Positions 17,118-25,317 of a stretch of DNA of 64,000 nt are shown here, one piece after another; within the stretch, counting starts at the first letter, position 1; the number at the start of each line of letters is the position of its first letter. A program made the translations under genes and the position numbers. The stretch is from Marinomonas aquiplantarum (GTDB taxonomy: Bacteria; Pseudomonadota; Gammaproteobacteria; Pseudomonadales; Marinomonadaceae), in the NCBI RefSeq assembly GCF_003314975.1, contig NZ_QNRF01000001.1:648227-712226 (forward strand). The letters run 5' to 3'. The notes beneath the pieces were generated by a model that searched no databases, was not told the DNA's origin, and saw only the letters and a list, made by a program, of their open reading frames with translations.

Positions 17118-18737
17118 ATGACAACCAACTTGAACTGGTGGAAAGGCGGGATTATTTATCAAATTTACCCGCGTAGTTTTATGGATGCGAATGGCGACGG
17201 TGTAGGCGACTTGGTGGGTATCACTAGCAAGTTAGACTATGTTGCTTCGTTGGGTGTGGATGCCATTTGGTTATCGCCTATCTTTACTTCACCAATGAAA
17301 GATTTTGGTTACGACGTATCGGATTACTGTGACATTGATCCTATGTTTGGTAGCTTGGACGATTTCAAAAAACTAGTGAATCGTGCTCACGATCTGGGTT
17401 TGAAAGTCATGATTGATCAGGTGATCAGCCATTCGTCTGACGTGCACCCTTGGTTTGAAGAAAGCCGTCAAGATAAGACCAACCCGAAAGCGGATTGGTA
17501 CGTTTGGGCCGATCCTAAGCCAGACGGTTCACCACCAAATAACTGGTTGTCGATTTTTGGTGGCAGTGCTTGGAAATGGGACAGTCGTCGTTTGCAATAC
17601 TATTTGCACAACTTCCTAGAGTCTCAACCTGACATGAACTTCCACAATCCAGAAGTACGCAAGGCGCATTTGGATAACATGCGTTTCTGGTTAGAGTTGG
17701 GTGTCGATGGTTTCCGTCTGGATACAGTAAACTTCTACTTCCACAGTGAAGGTCTAGAAGATAACCCACCCGTACCGCCAGGTGAGCCAAAAACCAAAGG
17801 TGCACCAGAGGACAACCCTTACACTTACCAGCGTCATGTGTATGACTTGAGCCGTCCAGAAAACTTGGCATTCTTAAAAGAGTTGCGCGCTCTGATGGAC
17901 GAGTTCCCAGGCAGTACGACTGTGGGTGAAATCGGTGACGATTTCCCTCTAAATCGCATGGCTGAGTACACGTCAGGTGGCGATAAACTGCACATGGCGT
18001 ACACGTTTGATTTATTGAACAAGCCACACTCACCAGCTTATATCCGCGATGTACTAAAAAACATGCAAGATATTGTTGGCGATGGTTGGCCATGTTGGGC
18101 TGTGTCAAATCATGATGTGGTGCGTGCCCGTACTCGTTGGGGCGCAGATGAAGATGGTGAAGCTTACCCATTGATCACTACGGCCTTGATTGCCTCTATT
18201 CGTGGTAGCGTGTGTCTATATCAAGGGGAAGAGCTTGGTTTGCCTGAGGCGGATGTGCCTTACGATCGTATCCAAGACCCTTATGGTTTTCCTCTATGGC
18301 CCGTTTTTAAAGGCCGTGATGGTTGCCGTACGCCTATGGTGTGGGAAAACAAAGCTCAGGGTGGTTTCTCTACAATCGAGCCTTGGCTGCCAGTGGACAA
18401 AGACCATCTGCCATTAAGTGTGGCGGAGCAAGAAGCTAAGTCGAACTCTCTATTGCATAAAACCCGTCAGTTCATCAAATGGCGTCAACAGCAACCTGCT
18501 TTGGTAAACGGTGAGTTAACGCAAATCGACGTTGCTAATGGTGAGTTGATTGCGTTTGTTCGTGATTACCAAGGGGAATCTTTACTTGTGGTATTGAACA
18601 TGACAGGTGAAGAGCAAGTTGCCAACTTGAGTTCTGGTGACATTGAGCTTCTTGAGGGTCACGGTTTCCAATGCCAGTTGTCGGGTCAAACTTTGACCTT
18701 ACCTGCTTATCAAGCTTGCTACGCGCGTCTGCGTTAA
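17118..18737 (+). CDS. aglA: GH13 alpha-glucosidase (AglA type)
   Basis: 539 residues with no signal peptide, so cytosolic. Glycoside hydrolase 13 regions are clear: YQIYPRSFMDANGDGVGDL (15-32); region I, DQVISHSSDVHPWF (100-113); region II, DGFRLDTVNF with nucleophile Asp202; region III, VGEIGDD with acid/base Glu271; region IV, VSNHDVV with Asp333. Length and catalytic positions match the Halomonas H11 alpha-glucosidase (GH13_23), which cleaves sucrose, maltose and similar alpha-glucosides. It hydrolyses disaccharides brought in by AglEFGK. GGAG precedes the ATG. Confidence 0.9.
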   Translation: MTTNLNWWKGGIIYQIYPRSFMDANGDGVGDLVGITSKLDYVASLGVDAIWLSPIFTSPMKDFGYDVSDYCDIDPMFGSLDDFKKLVNRAHDLGLKVMIDQVISHSSDVHPWFEESRQDKTNPKADWYVWADPKPDGSPPNNWLSIFGGSAWKWDSRRLQYYLHNFLESQPDMNFHNPEVRKAHLDNMRFWLELGVDGFRLDTVNFYFHSEGLEDNPPVPPGEPKTKGAPEDNPYTYQRHVYDLSRPENLAFLKELRALMDEFPGSTTVGEIGDDFPLNRMAEYTSGGDKLHMAYTFDLLNKPHSPAYIRDVLKNMQDIVGDGWPCWAVSNHDVVRARTRWGADEDGEAYPLITTALIASIRGSVCLYQGEELGLPEADVPYDRIQDPYGFPLWPVFKGRDGCRTPMVWENKAQGGFSTIEPWLPVDKDHLPLSVAEQEAKSNSLLHKTRQFIKWRQQQPALVNGELTQIDVANGELIAFVRDYQGESLLVVLNMTGEEQVANLSSGDIELLEGHGFQCQLSGQTLTLPAYQACYARLR

Positions 18738-18884
18738 GAAAAATTCACGAAAGCCGCATCAAGTCCTTAAAGTGAATGTGGCTATTCGTACTTTTCAGAA
18801 AGCTTGATAGAATGTTTGAGTCTTATCCAGAGTGTCAAATGGACTATTGGGTGGGTAAGACTCTTAATTCTAGTGAGTGCTTGT

Positions 18885-19943
18885 ATGAAAAAAAGTATAA
18901 AAAAGCTGACCTTAAAAGACGTTGCAGAACGTTTAGAGGTATCAACGGCAACCATATCCAATGCCTTTAATCGCCCCGATCAACTGTCAGCCAGTTTGCG
19001 CGAAAATATTCTTAGTGAATGTGAAAAAATGGGCTATTTTGGTCCAAATGCCGCTGCACGAAGTTTACGAACTGGACGTACAGGGATTGTCGGCATCGTA
19101 TTGTCGGATGATTTGAGTTACAGCTTAACTGACCCGGTTGCGAATCAGTTCCTGAAAGGCATGGCAGAGGTGTTTGAGGCCAATGAATATAACATGCTGT
19201 TGTTGTCTTCAGATGAAGTGGAACAGGATGCTCAAAGTCGCATGCAATCTTCGATGGTGGACGGTTTTATTGTATACGGCCATAAACCTCAACAGTGTAT
19301 TAATGCGCCTTGGTTAATGCCGAACAAAAATATCATTACCGTTGACAGTTTTATCCCCGGTACGACCTCGGTGAACGTGGAAAATCACAGTGGTGCTTAT
19401 ACCATTGCGAAACATGCTTTGCAGCATAATCCTGAAACTGTGGCTATTCTGGGGTTGAGTCTATTGGATACTGACAGGGTTTGTCGGATTCGTGAGGACG
19501 AGTTGTTTGATCGTGCTGCTTCTATTTCGATTCAGCGATTGTATGGTTATTTTGAAGCGTTAAAAGAACATCAAATTACAGTGCCATCTGAGTGCATTTG
19601 GAACATTCCTGAGAACAATCATAAATTGGCTTATCAAGCGGCTCGTGAAGCGCTTACTATGGCCAGTCGTCCTAAGTTATTGCTTTGTATGAGTGATTGC
19701 ATTGCCATTGCGGCGGTTCAAGCGGCATTGCAATTGGGTATTCGCGTGCCTGAAGACCTACAAGTAGTGGGCTTTGATGGTATTGCTGAAAGTGAGAATT
19801 TTCATCCATCCATTACGACGATTCACCAGCAAACCGTGGAGAAAGGTCGAGTCGCCGCGGAAGTTTTCTTAGGTCTACGTGAGGCCAAAGACGTGGTACT
19901 GGAAACCGAGTTAGTGATTCGCGAGAGCTGTCCAGCCCTGTAA
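18885..19943 (+). CDS. aglR: LacI-family repressor of the agl genes
   Basis: 352 residues from the ATG at 18885. An in-frame ATG 81 bases upstream gives a Cys/Trp-rich extension unlike this family. The N-terminal helix-turn-helix LKDVAERLEVSTATISNAFNRPDQLS is LacI-type. It is followed by the periplasmic-binding-like effector domain (about 65-345), with the typical VVGFDGIAESENFHPSITTIHQ end. Placed at the end of the agl cluster, it most likely represses aglE and itself and is relieved by an imported glucoside or a phosphorylated product; the effector is not known. Confidence 0.82.
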   Translation: MKKSIKKLTLKDVAERLEVSTATISNAFNRPDQLSASLRENILSECEKMGYFGPNAAARSLRTGRTGIVGIVLSDDLSYSLTDPVANQFLKGMAEVFEANEYNMLLLSSDEVEQDAQSRMQSSMVDGFIVYGHKPQQCINAPWLMPNKNIITVDSFIPGTTSVNVENHSGAYTIAKHALQHNPETVAILGLSLLDTDRVCRIREDELFDRAASISIQRLYGYFEALKEHQITVPSECIWNIPENNHKLAYQAAREALTMASRPKLLLCMSDCIAIAAVQAALQLGIRVPEDLQVVGFDGIAESENFHPSITTIHQQTVEKGRVAAEVFLGLREAKDVVLETELVIRESCPAL

Positions 19944-19949
19944 GGGCTG
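19933..19949. terminator. Short hairpin shared by two convergent stop codons
   Basis: CAGCCCT (19933-19939) and AGGGCTG (19943-19949) around three bases. It overlaps the LacI-type stop codon and abuts the exonuclease stop at 19950. No T-run on either strand, so at best a weak bidirectional terminator. Confidence 0.45.
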
Positions 19950-20660
19950 TTAAAGCCAATAATCGCTAATGTCGGCCTCTAGGTTCATGTGATAGGCAAT
20001 TTGAGCCTGTAGTAACTCAGCAGATGACAGCGCGTCCGTCAGAGCATGGTGCGCTTTATACCTAGGCAAATGATAGCGTTGTCGACAAGCATCTAAACGT
20101 AATGATGTTGGCTTGCCAAAGCGTTTCCACCAAGGTTTATGTTGTACCTGCCGCTCGATGTCCATGGTGTCTAATACGGGAAAATATAATGGGTAGCCGT
20201 AGCGTTTAAGCGAAGCTTCTAGTAAGAACTGACGCTCAATCGAGACACAATGTACGACAACGACTTGTTGAATTAGAGCGTCCAAAATCTCATCCAAAAT
20301 ACTGTCCAATCTTGGCGCTTCCGCCAATTCAGCGTGAGTAATTTCATGAATGGTAACGGATTCGGCATGTAAATCACGCTTGGGTTTGGCCATCCAATAA
20401 CGTGCGCCCTGACAACGAATAGCATTATGGGTCATGGGGATTAACCCCAAACTGATGATCTCATCGGTTTTTGGGTCTAACCCTGTGGTTTCCAGATCCA
20501 GTGCGAGCAAGGGTGTGTCTTTAAGTGGTGTTGTGCTCTTGATCATCCCTGCTTGATAGTAACGTTTTAAAGCGCCTTCTGGTGCTTCCTCAGCCCATTG
20601 TTCAAAGTTAGCTTGCCAATCTTGGAAGGAAACGTCTTTATTTAACTCAATGTTAGTCAT
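19950..20660 (-). CDS. DnaQ-like 3'-5' exonuclease
   Basis: 236 residues with the DEDDh exonuclease motifs: ExoI LALDLETTGLD (about 53-63), a middle VVHCVSIERQFL segment with a shifted His/Asp context, and ExoIII YKAHHALTDALSSAEL near 200. Related to DNA polymerase III epsilon but without the polymerase-binding tail, so a stand-alone cytosolic nuclease. It begins 3 bases after the stop of the cNMP/CBS protein and is surely co-transcribed with it, a pairing that recurs in gammaproteobacteria. Substrate unknown. Confidence 0.82.
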   Translation of the reverse strand: MTNIELNKDVSFQDWQANFEQWAEEAPEGALKRYYQAGMIKSTTPLKDTPLLALDLETTGLDPKTDEIISLGLIPMTHNAIRCQGARYWMAKPKRDLHAESVTIHEITHAELAEAPRLDSILDEILDALIQQVVVVHCVSIERQFLLEASLKRYGYPLYFPVLDTMDIERQVQHKPWWKRFGKPTSLRLDACRQRYHLPRYKAHHALTDALSSAELLQAQIAYHMNLEADISDYWL

Positions 20661-20663
20661 AAT

Positions 20664-22520
20664 TTAACTGCGTTTACCGGCATAGCGGAATTTGATGAAC
20701 TCTTGTTGACGCGACACTATGTCAAAAGCATCCCTGAGGTGGCGCTTTTCGAAAGAGGATAAGTTAGCTGGGTTCACATGATTATTGGGTGTTTCGCCAG
20801 CATCAATTTGGTCTTTCTGGTGACGAATACGCACCATACCAATCATTTCTAAGGCGAGAGCCAAATCTTTTGCGCGTCCATCAGGAAGAAGCCCTTCCGC
20901 TTCGATGTCTTCAAGTCGTTCTAAGGTATTGAGCTTATCACTGCCAATCGCCAAGGCATGCACTCGTACTATGTCGATAATTGGCGCAATGCCTCTTTCT
21001 TTCAAGTTAAAGGTGCGTGATTGTTTGCCTTCACCATCCAAGACAAACTGCCGGAAGAAGCCTAATGGCGGCTTTCTTTGGTTTGCGTTGCGGGCCATAA
21101 AGGTCAAGAAGCCCGAATGTGCTTTGGCTTCTGCGCGAATGTGACGATTGAGTTTGGTGGCTAGGGTTTTGTCCCCATAAATACCGCGTAAATCGAAGAA
21201 GATAGACAAACGCAGTAATGCTTCTGCTTTGGGCTCACGTATCCAATCCGTAAAGTACTGTTTCCATACAGAAATCGGCTGACGCCAGCGAGGGTTTGAC
21301 GCCATAATGTCGCCGCTGCATAAATCATAGCCACATTTATCCAGATTTTGACACACCCATTCACTGAGTTTCTCGAAATACTCACCGTGAAGGCTTTCAT
21401 CGTACTTATCGCTGAGAATCAAAGCATTATCTTGGTCCGTCTTTATGATTTGTTCTTCGCGAGCCTGTGATCCTAGGGCGACAAAGCAATAGGGCACGGG
21501 AGCTTTACCAAATTGATCTTCGGCCAATTGTAATAAACGCTTCACAAAAGCTGTTCCGATGTGTGACATGGCATTGCCTATCATCTGTGTATTGGCATCT
21601 GCGACGACTAATTGAGTGAAGGTATGCGTCATCTTACGGCTAATGGCTTGTAAACCTTCTATGTTGGATTGTTTGAAGATGTCGCTGATTAAATACACAC
21701 TGCCGTGACTTTCTTTTTGGACAATGTCACCTGTACTAACCACCCCAATGGGACGATTGTCTTTAATAACAGGTAAATGGTGAACATTACGTTCCATCAT
21801 TTTGAGTACGGCTTCAGAAGCGTAGTCACGACTGTCCATGACGATAGGATCAGGTGTCATAATGTCTGAAATGGGGGTGTCAAAAGGAAGCCCTTTGGCT
21901 AAGGCTCTAGTACGAAGATCTCGATCGGTGACAATGCCAATTAACTCATCCTGTTCGGTTATTAACAAACTGGAAACACGCTTGTCGGTCATGATTTGCG
22001 CGGCAGTGAGGATGTCTGAATCGGCTGTTGTGCTAACTGGCTGGCGTCTTAATAAGCTCATGACAGGACAAGTCATTAAAGAGACATCGGAGCTTTGCGA
22101 GTCCATGGCAAGACGCAGACGAACTTCTCGCGCGAGTTCGAAGAAGTCAGAGAAGGTATCGTTTTCTTCGTACAGCTTGAGAAACCAACGAGCAGGAATA
22201 CGGTACAACAAGCTGTCTTCAATGGCTCGCATGGATTGTGAGGATTTGCCGCCGCGTAACAAAGAAGCATAACCAAACAATTCACCTTCGTTCATACGAC
22301 GAATGAGTTTGTCTTTTCTGCTCAAGGCTTCAATGGCGCCGCTACGAATAAAAAACAAGGTGTTGTTGAGTGTGCCAGGGGAAATAACCCATTCGCCTGC
22401 ACGAACGTATTGGATTTCGATTTCCTTTGTCATCTCACTCAGCAGGGCTTCTTCTGCAATATCATTGAAGGGCGCGTGCTGACAAATGGCTTCCAAAATT
22501 TCAGTTAACTCAACGTCCAT
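20664..22520 (-). CDS. cNMP-binding/CBS/DUF294 signalling nucleotidyltransferase
   Basis: 618 residues from the ATG at 22520 (AAAAGG upstream; the longer ORF adds 23 His-rich residues overlapping the next gene and is rejected). Domains in order: cyclic-nucleotide-binding beta-barrel (about 15-130), two CBS domains (about 150-270, with ITEQDELIGIVTDRDLR and VIKDNRPIGVVSTGDIV), and a DUF294 nucleotidyltransferase-like domain with LGSQAREEQIIKTDQDNALI resembling GlnD/PII-modifying enzymes, then a DUF294 C-terminal helical domain. Predicted cytosolic sensor of adenine nucleotides or cAMP; its target is unknown. Coupled to the exonuclease. Confidence 0.85.
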   Translation of the reverse strand: MDVELTEILEAICQHAPFNDIAEEALLSEMTKEIEIQYVRAGEWVISPGTLNNTLFFIRSGAIEALSRKDKLIRRMNEGELFGYASLLRGGKSSQSMRAIEDSLLYRIPARWFLKLYEENDTFSDFFELAREVRLRLAMDSQSSDVSLMTCPVMSLLRRQPVSTTADSDILTAAQIMTDKRVSSLLITEQDELIGIVTDRDLRTRALAKGLPFDTPISDIMTPDPIVMDSRDYASEAVLKMMERNVHHLPVIKDNRPIGVVSTGDIVQKESHGSVYLISDIFKQSNIEGLQAISRKMTHTFTQLVVADANTQMIGNAMSHIGTAFVKRLLQLAEDQFGKAPVPYCFVALGSQAREEQIIKTDQDNALILSDKYDESLHGEYFEKLSEWVCQNLDKCGYDLCSGDIMASNPRWRQPISVWKQYFTDWIREPKAEALLRLSIFFDLRGIYGDKTLATKLNRHIRAEAKAHSGFLTFMARNANQRKPPLGFFRQFVLDGEGKQSRTFNLKERGIAPIIDIVRVHALAIGSDKLNTLERLEDIEAEGLLPDGRAKDLALALEMIGMVRIRHQKDQIDAGETPNNHVNPANLSSFEKRHLRDAFDIVSRQQEFIKFRYAGKRS

Positions 22521-22531
22521 AACTAGGCCTT

Positions 22532-23098
22532 TTAAGTGAGTTGCGGAGTCACAATGGTAATGATGCCGATGATGATAAAGAGTATACAAGCCAGTTTCCG
22601 TGTGCAGTTGGCGTCGACTTTATCCATTAACCAGCGCCCAGCAAAAACGACTGGCACATTGGCCATCATCATTCCTAAGGTAGAGCCTATCAAGACCGCC
22701 CATACACTGCCATAGTGAGCGCCTAATAAAACCGTGGCGATTTGTGTTTTATCGCCAATTTCAGCCAGAAAAAACAGCATAAAAGTAGCGCAGAAAGCCC
22801 CGTATTTTAATAATTGATTGTCCTCGCTATCGTCTTTGTCTGGGATTAACAGCCAAAAACCCACCGCGATAAAGCTGAATCCCACAATCCAGCTAGCGAA
22901 ATAGGTTGGAATCCAGGCGGCAATGGTTGAACCAAACCACGCCGACACTGCGTGATTCAATAACGTGGCAATGAGAATGCCGAGTACAATTGGAGTTTTT
23001 GAGGCAAATCGTGTTGCTAGAAAGAGTGCCAATAACTGGGTTTTATCACCCATTTCAGCTAAGGCAACGGTTGAAGTAGAAGTAAACAGCGCTTCCAT
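22532..23098 (-). CDS. GDT1/UPF0016 family manganese exporter (MneA type)
   Basis: 188 residues, six predicted transmembrane helices in two inverted halves, each with the family signature E-x-G-D-K-T-Q (LAEMGDKTQL near 14-23 and LAEIGDKTQI near 112-121). The acidic residues of these motifs bind the transported cation. Vibrio MneA of this family exports Mn2+. The leader upstream carries a yybP-ykoY riboswitch, which strongly supports a manganese role here. The start has AGGA directly at the base of a predicted leader hairpin. It ends 11 bases before the start of the cNMP/CBS gene. Confidence 0.88.
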   Translation of the reverse strand: MEALFTSTSTVALAEMGDKTQLLALFLATRFASKTPIVLGILIATLLNHAVSAWFGSTIAAWIPTYFASWIVGFSFIAVGFWLLIPDKDDSEDNQLLKYGAFCATFMLFFLAEIGDKTQIATVLLGAHYGSVWAVLIGSTLGMMMANVPVVFAGRWLMDKVDANCTRKLACILFIIIGIITIVTPQLT

Positions 23099-23112
23099 TT
23101 TGAGATGTTCCT

Positions 23113-23154
23113 AGGTGGGCGATAATACAAAAGACAAACAACTTGAGCCCACCT
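23113..23154 (-). promoter_or_regulatory. Riboswitch expression-platform hairpin
   Basis: On the minus strand AGGTGGGC pairs with GCCCACCT (plus coordinates 23147-23154 and 23113-23120) around a 26-base loop. The 3' arm runs directly into the AGGA ribosome site of the exporter gene, and no T-run follows, so translational control is the likelier mode. Confidence 0.6.
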
Positions 23155-23170
23155 GAGTCAAGTTCTTGTC

Positions 23171-23290
23171 TTAAGTCTCATCAATCCTGCGAATGGCGTC
23201 AGGACTTCTTTGCCATGAGCATGTGGCTCAATTATGTTGACAAAGAATCTTTGCAAATAGCAAAGAAGATTACTCCCCTAAGATGAGGTG
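23171..23290 (-). ncRNA. yybP-ykoY manganese riboswitch
   Basis: Read on the minus strand the leader contains the hallmark GGGGAGTA (23271-23278), followed by the conserved GTCAACATAAT (23231-23241), then GAGCCACATGCTCATGGC. A closing helix CTCATC/GATGAG (23282-23287 with 23177-23182) bounds the aptamer. These are the conserved blocks of the yybP-ykoY class, which binds Mn2+ and turns on exporters such as MntP, Alx and GDT1/MneA proteins. It lies about 70 bases before the GDT1-family gene. Confidence 0.85.
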
Positions 23291-23320
23291 ATGATAGTGT
23301 ATTTTACGTACTGAAACAAG

Positions 23321-23342
23321 AAGGGCGGCCGAAGCCGCCCTT
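23321..23342 (-). terminator. Terminator of the BCCT transporter gene
   Basis: AAGGGCGGC (23321-23329) pairs with GCCGCCCTT (23334-23342). On the minus strand the loop is TTCG closed by C-G, the very stable UUCG tetraloop, followed by a T-rich tail. It sits 18 bases beyond the BCCT stop. Confidence 0.85.
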
Positions 23343-23359
23343 GGTATATCTGTTAAGTT

Positions 23360-24943
23360 TTACTTATACAGATGCATGTCACTGCTTAAGCCTTTCCACA
23401 AACTGACACACATAACCAGCATCAATAGGGTGAAAGGCAAGCCAATGGTGATCGCAGCGGCTTGAATTGCGCCCAGCGCTTCAGAGCCACCACCGACTAG
23501 TAAGGCAATCGCAATGATGCCTTCCAATACTGCCCAGAACACACGTTGGATCATAGGTGCATCGGTTTTACCGCCCGCAGTAATACCATCAATAACCAAA
23601 GAGCCTGAGTCAGAAGAGGTGACAAAGAATACCAAGACAAGAATGATGCCTACGAAAGAAGTGATCGCCGTTAGTGGTAAGTGTTCAAACATTTGGAACA
23701 TAGCCAAAGAAGAATCACTGATACCGTTTGCCAATTCGCCAACACCGTTTTGAACTTGTTCTAGTGCTGATCCACCGAACACAGACATCCACACAAGTGT
23801 CACCAAAGTTGGTACAAGTAATACGGCGATAATGAATTCACGTACAGTACGGCCGCGAGAAACGCGTGCAATAAACATCCCGACGAAAGGTGACCAGGAA
23901 ATCCACCACGCCCAGTAGAATACAGTCCAGCCATGGTAGAAGGTTTCATCTTCACGGCCAATCCAGTTACTTAGAGGGATAATGTGTTCAACATAGTTCA
24001 GTAAGAATGATCCCATCGCGGCAAAGATGGCACCAGTATGGCCAACAATTACGATGAAGATTGCCAATGCTGCAGCAATGATCATGTTGACATTAGAAAG
24101 TAGCTTCACACCACCTTCCAGACCACGAGCTACGGATACGATGGCAACCGCTGTCACACCACAGATAACGAAAATTTGTGTGGTGAGGGTGTTTGGAATA
24201 TCGAACAAGAAGTTCAAACCACTCGTGGCTTGCTGCGCACCAAAACCAAGAGACGTTGCCAAACCAAAGATGGTGGCAATGACAGAAATGATGTCAATGA
24301 AATGACCAATAGCGCCCCATACTTTTTCACCAAATAGTGGGTAAAAAGCAGAGCGGATCGTTAGCGGTAACCCTTTGTTGTAAGCAAAGAAAGCCAATGA
24401 AAGTGCGACAACTGCGTAAATGGCCCAAGGGTGAAGACCCCAGTGGAACATAGTGGCGCCCATGGCTAGATCTTTTGCTTCAGGTGTGTTTTTCATGACT
24501 TCGAACGGTGTACCGTACCAGCCTGTGTAGTACGCAACAGGTTCTGCCACACTCCAGAACATCAGACCAATACCCATACCAGCAGCGAACAGCATGGAGA
24601 ACCAAGTGATGGTCGAGTGTTCTGCTTTCGCTTCAGTACCACCAAGACGGATACGACCAAAAGGCAACAGAATCAAAGCCAAACAAAATAGAACAAAGAT
24701 GTTACCAGCGACCATGAAGAACCAATCGAAGTTATTTATCGACCAGCTTTTGGCACCGGAAAGAACAGCGCTTGCATCGGCAGGAAATAAGATACTACCA
24801 AGAATGAAGGCCAAGATGATCAAGGCACTGGTGGTGAACACTGGGTTTAGGACGTCCAAACCAAGAAATTGGATATTGTCCTGTCCAACCTTGTAAGACG
24901 TGTTGTACTCCGCCCGACCACTGTCAGGTGCTTTATTACTCAT
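23360..24943 (-). CDS. BCCT-family osmolyte transporter (choline/betaine/carnitine)
   Basis: 527 residues, about 12 transmembrane helices. The BCCT signature is present: GMGIGLMFWSVAEPVAYY (TM3-4 region) and FYWAWWISWSPFVGMFIARVSRGRT with the Trp-rich box of TM8. It imports a quaternary ammonium compound with Na+ or H+. No choline oxidation genes are nearby, so use as an osmoprotectant uptake system is likely; substrate (glycine betaine, choline, carnitine or DMSP) cannot be told from sequence alone. The C-terminal tail is short, unlike the long osmosensing tail of BetP. AGGAG precedes the ATG. Confidence 0.88.
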   Translation of the reverse strand: MSNKAPDSGRAEYNTSYKVGQDNIQFLGLDVLNPVFTTSALIILAFILGSILFPADASAVLSGAKSWSINNFDWFFMVAGNIFVLFCLALILLPFGRIRLGGTEAKAEHSTITWFSMLFAAGMGIGLMFWSVAEPVAYYTGWYGTPFEVMKNTPEAKDLAMGATMFHWGLHPWAIYAVVALSLAFFAYNKGLPLTIRSAFYPLFGEKVWGAIGHFIDIISVIATIFGLATSLGFGAQQATSGLNFLFDIPNTLTTQIFVICGVTAVAIVSVARGLEGGVKLLSNVNMIIAAALAIFIVIVGHTGAIFAAMGSFLLNYVEHIIPLSNWIGREDETFYHGWTVFYWAWWISWSPFVGMFIARVSRGRTVREFIIAVLLVPTLVTLVWMSVFGGSALEQVQNGVGELANGISDSSLAMFQMFEHLPLTAITSFVGIILVLVFFVTSSDSGSLVIDGITAGGKTDAPMIQRVFWAVLEGIIAIALLVGGGSEALGAIQAAAITIGLPFTLLMLVMCVSLWKGLSSDMHLYK

Positions 24944-25317
24944 AATATTCTCCTGATGAAGTGAAACTTTTCCAATCTCTCAATATGCAACAACATGCGT
25001 GAATGTCACGACTTATCGCTTAACCCTATAAGAATAAGACTTCTTAAATTGTTCTTTAAACGACTTATTTTGTTCTGTTTTGGATCATAGGAATGCTTAG
25101 TATCGCACTCGGCTTACAAGGAAACTCATGGTTCAAAACAGAACGCAATCATATGCTTAACATTGAGATTGTTGATGGAAACATCACTAATTTGATATTC
25201 CAATTAAGCCAAAAAAGGCCATCGAAGACGGCCTTTTTTGAATTATCGGGGCAAGAGTTACATCAATTTAGTTAGATGTCAAATTATAGTAAATGCGATG
25301 CACCCTTGTTGCAGGAA
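24944..25317. other. Intergenic region between BCCT and hemW genes
   Basis: 374 bases with no convincing gene. It holds the BCCT promoter region on the minus strand (left part) and the hemW terminator at 25211-25239. The segment TTTAAACGACTTATTTT near 25055-25071 resembles the dyad at 59537-59558 upstream of the polyamine operon, but the second half is poor. A 60-codon plus-strand frame runs through the terminator and is not thought to be coding. Confidence 0.6.
25211..25239. terminator. Terminator of the metX-metW-rdgB-hemW cluster
   Basis: AAAAAAGGCC (25211-25220) pairs with GGCCTTTTTT (25230-25239), with T-runs in both directions. It lies 80 bases beyond the hemW stop on the minus strand. 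Confidence 0.85.

Noticed and set aside
17515..18171. 218-codon frame antisense to aglA
   Set aside because: It mirrors a strongly conserved GH13 gene, is rich in His and Cys as antisense frames often are, and has no ribosome site.
25093..25275. 60-codon plus-strand frame in the BCCT-hemW gap
   Set aside because: The hemW terminator stem lies inside it, the start has no properly spaced ribosome site, and the composition looks random.
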